This document shows positions 8,244 through 11,000 of a stretch of DNA of 11,000 bases, piece by piece; the first letter of the stretch is position 1; every line of letters starts with the position of its first letter. The notes beneath the pieces were generated by a model. The model was not told where the DNA came from. It was given only the letters and a program-made list of their open reading frames with translations, and made no database searches. The DNA is from Euperipatoides rowelli (lineage: Eukaryota > Onychophora > Udeonychophora > Euonychophora > Peripatopsidae). Both the position numbers and the translations under genes were made by a program. Location: the NCBI GenBank assembly GCA_003024985.2, contig PXIH01S0123681.1. One strand, written 5' to 3'.

Positions 8244-8399
8244 ATGAAGCTGTCCTATACTTTGTTCATCAGGTCTGCTTTGAAATACTGTGATCGTCTG
8301 GAGCTCATCTTAGCAAAGCATCAAATAGAATCAGTGGGGTCAGTACCGAGAAGAGCTGCTCTACTAAATGATATTCAGGATAACTTAACCCTTCTATGA
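8244..8399 (+). CDS. Unidentified 51-codon open frame (doubtful)
   Basis: ATG at 8244 opens a 51-codon frame ending in TGA at 8397-8399. It stays open upstream to a TAA just before 8218. The predicted peptide has mixed composition, including IRSALKYCDRLELILAKHQI and VPRRAALLNDIQ, which looks amphipathic and more protein-like than other frames here. The DNA is less AT-rich than its surroundings. A pyrimidine-rich stretch ending TTTCTTTACAAG lies just upstream (to about 8206), but the frame entered from that AG is closed by a stop in this phase. The last codons run into the TTAACCCTTCT sequence that resembles the following repeat family. I do not recognise a family. It could be an exon fragment, a transposon-derived peptide or chance. 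Confidence 0.2.
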   Translation: MKLSYTLFIRSALKYCDRLELILAKHQIESVGSVPRRAALLNDIQDNLTLL

Positions 8400-8458
8400 T
8401 GAGATGTGAGGAAAATATATTTTTTTTTGTGTGTGATGTTGAATCAGCTGATCATAAT

Positions 8459-8742
8459 AGGTCAATGTATTGCTGCTTTATGTTAACAGCCTGCACATTG
8501 TGGTAATGAAAAAAATTCTAAGTCTGAAATATGAGAAAATATTTTCTATGGACCATTTATTCCCTATTAATTAACCTTTCAGTGAGAAATAAGTCACAGT
8601 ATTGCTGTTTCACATTAACATACCTTGTATACAAAACTGTAAATTGGGCAGTGAAAAAAATTCTAAGTCTGAAATATGAATTTTTTCCCCTCTGGACCAT
8701 TTATTCCCTATCAAATTAACCCTTTCACTGGGAAATAAGTAT
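8459..8742. repeat. Two-copy diverged tandem repeat, period 132-145 bp
   Basis: Copy 1 (about 8459-8596) and copy 2 (about 8597-8742) share, in order, GTATTGCTG, a TTAACA segment, GAAAAAAATTCTAAGTCTGA then AATATGA, TGGACCATTTATTCCCTAT, and AATTAACC-TTTCA-TG-GAAATAAGT. Period is 132 bp at the left landmark and 144-145 bp at the right ones, from indels in the middle. The TTAACCCTTTCACTGGG stretch near 8717 is similar to TTAACCCTTCTATGATGAG near 8385, hinting at a third partial copy upstream. A GGGAAAT/ATTTCCC hairpin lies just after at 8745-8761. The frame at 8531-8719 simply reads through this repeat. Confidence 0.85.
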
Positions 8743-8761
8743 GTGGGAAATCATATTTCCC

Positions 8762-9734
8762 TATGACAAAATGCCTGAAAAGTAATGATTTCATAACAGC
8801 CTCGTATTCACTGAACAGCGAAAAACACCCATTTTTGAGAACAGATCAACAAGACGACTAAGTTAAAAAGCATAATAATTTCCGTAGCTTTCATAATAGC
8901 CAATCTACTAATGGTCTTCTCATTTTATCTTGTGATAAAGAATTTCACAATAGGTGAAAATCATTTAGAATAAGTATGGTAATTTGTTTACAGCCAAGCC
9001 CAGACATGCAATGATCTGCCTATCAAAACTCATTGTCAAACTGGGTCTGCAGATAAACCGTAGCGTGTTTGAGGCCTTAAAGATTAAGAAATTAGAGACC
9101 TGCATTGTATGTCTCTAATTTAAGAAACCTACTCAAATCTATTTCAGGTCAAAGAATCTCTCTGATAATTAAAAGAGAAAGATGAAATGATGAATAAGAG
9201 AGAGAATTTCAGAAATTAAAAATATTTAAAATACTAGAACATGTGTAAATTAAGCTTAGTGTTATCAGTACATCCTGTACCTCAGGATTTGATTATATGC
9301 TTGTTGCACGGAACCTATTTTAGAAATAGAGATATGACTCATCCTGGTGACATCATGGGTATTAATTATGTTATGTGTAAAAGAAAATACAATATACTCT
9401 TGTTATAATGAGTTTCAAAAGACTGTCATAAAAACTTGTTATATCAGGAGTGATGTTATAAAAGGAGTTAACGAAAAAATTTCTACATATAACTTACATT
9501 TAATTTGGATGCCATGTAGCTTTATTTAAAAAATAAAATACACAATTCAACATTTTGAATTCTAGGTGAGTGGTTTTAAAAAAAGTTATTATTAGTAAAT
9601 GATTTTTTTTCTTTTAAGTTATTTAATAACAAAGTAGAGTATTGTTAAAGATTTTTCATTTTATTTTTGCTCGTATTATCAGGTAATTTGTGTGAAAATG
9701 CATTTGTTGTAACAGGAGTAAAAGCATTAAACCA
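8762..9734. other. Non-coding region with one 11-bp hairpin
   Basis: No gene supported. AAATTAGAGAC (9089-9099) and GTCTCTAATTT (9111-9121) form a perfect 11-bp stem with an 11-base loop; this is too short for a typical microRNA precursor. The open frame at 9347-9529 has an AT-driven composition and no recognisable motif. Confidence 0.55.
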
Positions 9735-9926
9735 TAAAGGCTAGCACACACTAGGAGAATTTTTCTTTGAAGCATCAAAGAATTGTACTCCGAAGGTAAA
9801 TATTCTTGTGTGTGTCAAAATACTCCAGAGAAAACCAGACTTCAAAGAGAACACTTTCATCACTTTCAAAAGAAGTACCTCTGGTCTACTTTTTGAAGAA
9901 TTTCTCCTCGGAGTCAAAGTTTGCAG

Positions 9927-9961
9927 CCAATCACCGGACGATGAGAAGCTGAGAACACGTG
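9927..9961 (+). promoter_or_regulatory. CCAAT box and E-box upstream of the MADF frame
   Basis: AGCCAATCA with CCAAT at 9927-9931 and a palindromic CACGTG E-box at 9956-9961 lie 29-63 bp before the ATG at 9990. Both are common animal promoter motifs and their place just ahead of the transposon gene is suggestive. Neither has been shown to act here. Confidence 0.35.
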
Positions 9962-9989
9962 ACTTGACTTTACTAACTAAAAAATAAAA

Positions 9990-10229
9990 ATGCCGGCCAC
10001 TCGCTTCGCCAACAAAAACTGGAACGAAGATGAAATATCACTATTAATTCAAGAAGTAGAAAAATGTCCGTGTCTATACAAGCAGCACTTAACTGAATAT
10101 TCCAACAAGCCACTATTTATTTATTTATTTTATTAAAAACAACAATTCTGCAAACCATTGGTATCGTATGTAATACAACAGATAAGTGGCTTTGATATTT
10201 AAAACTAAATCGCCACTGCTTGGAAATTA
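9990..10229 (+). pseudogene. Broken MADF/Myb-like DNA-binding protein of the Harbinger element
   Basis: An ATG at 9990 opens a 48-codon frame ending in TAA at 10134-10136. Residues 11-40 carry the start of a MADF/Myb-SANT-like domain: W11, acidic EDE at 13-15, LLIQEVEKCPCLY at 18-30, then Y37 and N39-K40, matching the family pattern W...E...LI..V...P.L(W/Y)....Y.NK. After Lys40 the frame enters a TTTA-rich sequence and stops. The expected continuation appears downstream: bases 10201-10211 read K-T-K-S and, after an apparent 1-base deletion, 10212-10229 read A-T-A-W-K-L, the usual AW(K/E) motif of the next MADF helix. The gene is thus broken by a 91-bp insertion (10110-10200) and a frameshift, and everything beyond the second tryptophan is lost. 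In intact Harbinger elements such proteins bind the element's DNA and partner the transposase. The start is chosen because it is the first ATG ahead of the domain. Confidence 0.7.
10110..10200. repeat. 91-bp insertion splitting the MADF domain
   Basis: This segment separates the AAC-AAG (Asn-Lys) codons from the AAAACTAAATCG continuation. It starts with a (TTTA)n tract. AAGCCACT at 10107-10114 and AGTGGCTT at 10186-10193 are perfectly complementary 8-bp sequences close to its ends, so it may be a tiny foldback insertion. It does not begin with GT or end with AG, so it is not a canonical intron. Boundaries are inferred from where the MADF-like reading stops and resumes. Confidence 0.5.
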
Positions 10230-10473
10230 AAAAAATCTATTTATTTTCATGCATATATATATATAATACAATAATATATAAATCAATTAATGTGGTAGTC
10301 ATTGAATGTCACTCTCCATTTTGACAACAGGAGTATGCACACTAAAAAGAAAAACTTTCAAATAAAAAAAAATCTCCTAGTGTGTGTCGGAATACTCTTA
10401 CGAAGCATCATTAAAAAAACTGCCAAGTATGAAAACTACGAAGTTTTTCTCTCCTAGTGTGTGCCTGGCTTAA

Positions 10474-11000
10474 GAAGTTTTTATTTACAGTGTTCATTAC
10501 AATAAGAATTATTTGTATTTCCTATTATTATTTTAAATAATCAGCTTATAATAAAGAATTCCGCTAAAAACAATTCAATTCAAAGAAGGAACTTGCTAAT
10601 AAATTAAAATATGTTTAACTTTTGTTAATTTAATAGTAAACTTCCTCCTTTGAAGTTATTTATAAGTAATAATTCAAAAATAACCAATATATTTATTCTA
10701 CTCAGTTAATATGATAAATAATAAAATATTTTATAAGTTTAACTTTCCACTTTAATAACTTATTCACATGGTGAGATCCCCAAACCTTATCATTCCTAAC
10801 AGTTTGTTTATTTAATCATAAACAATAATACAATAAAAGAAATGGAGTGACTATTAATACACAGATGTATATCCATAGACCCAATGATTTTTGTTGAATG
10901 GTGATCATATTCTATAATATTTTATAATATTCATGTTGGAGTTAGGACCAGTGTGAGGTTAAGATTAGAAATCATTTAATATGCTATAATATTTATATTG
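10474..11000. other. AT-rich non-coding stretch
   Basis: No gene, RNA or repeat of note was identified. A degenerate AGTTAGGACC...GGTTAAGATTAG tract lies near 10940-10967. Confidence 0.6.

Larger units (their letters stand above)
9738..10470. mobile_element. PIF/Harbinger-like DNA transposon, 733 bp, internally deleted
   Basis: The left end AGGCTAGCACACACTAGGAG and the reverse complement of the right end AGCCAGGCACACACTAGGAG match at 17 of 20 positions. TAA lies directly outside both ends (9735-9737 and 10471-10473), the TWA target-site duplication characteristic of PIF/Harbinger. Subterminal motifs recur: GAAGCATCA at about 9769 and in the same orientation near 10401, and TGTGTGTC--AATACTC at about 9811 and 10382. 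The interior encodes the start of a MADF/Myb-like protein, as expected of the second gene of Harbinger elements. No DDE transposase is present, so the copy is non-autonomous and was presumably mobilised by proteins from elsewhere. Confidence 0.88.

Noticed and set aside
8531-8719. 62-codon plus-strand open frame with an internal WTIYSL repeat
   Set aside because: The peptide repeat simply reflects the DNA tandem repeat at 8459-8742.
9089-9121. MicroRNA precursor
   Set aside because: The stem is only 11 bp, well short of a Drosha or Dicer substrate.
9347-9529. 60-codon plus-strand open frame
   Set aside because: No motif, AT-driven composition, no supporting context.

Overview
This is an AT-rich, low-CpG stretch of a eukaryotic nuclear genome with many A/T homopolymers, microsatellites, tandem repeats and decayed DNA transposons. 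I see no bacterial-style gene organisation, no tRNA or rRNA gene, and no convincing intact protein-coding gene. The repeat content (a TAA-flanked PIF/Harbinger-type element with a MADF-like reading frame, several MITE-like foldbacks, satellite-like units of about 157 bp) fits an invertebrate animal. A mollusc, possibly a cephalopod, is my best guess, but that rests on general character and not on a diagnostic gene. Five isolated N bases (1916, 4748, 5215, 6483, 7440) suggest a draft assembly.

Layout: 1-476 is featureless AT-rich DNA. 477-1435 is a six-unit tandem array (154-169 bp units) with an invariant 30-bp block, an internal hairpin and, in four units, an open frame of 41-46 codons. 1917-2170 is a second, three-copy tandem repeat. 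2171-4740 holds only low-complexity tracts and a small hairpin. 4741-5507 is a long foldback element with arms of about 155 bp; its centre holds a 131-bp tandem duplication (identical over 110 bp) whose copies each contain a 47-bp near-palindrome. 6282-6996 is a nest of transposon-like fragments, including a hAT-like terminus and a nested inverted repeat. 7342-7592 is a small MITE with inverted ends of about 30 bp. 8244-8399 is a 51-codon open frame that I cannot identify. 8459-8742 is a two-copy tandem repeat. 9738-10470 is the clearest element: a 733-bp Harbinger-like transposon with TAA target-site duplications, carrying the start of a MADF/Myb-like DNA-binding protein that is broken by a 91-bp insertion and later deletions.

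Nothing here works together as a pathway. The window is best read as intergenic or intronic repeat-rich DNA that recorded several rounds of class II transposon insertion and local tandem amplification. The most informative parts are the Harbinger relic, the long foldback with its identical internal duplication, and the satellite-like array with a paired stem change and an invariant direct-repeat motif.
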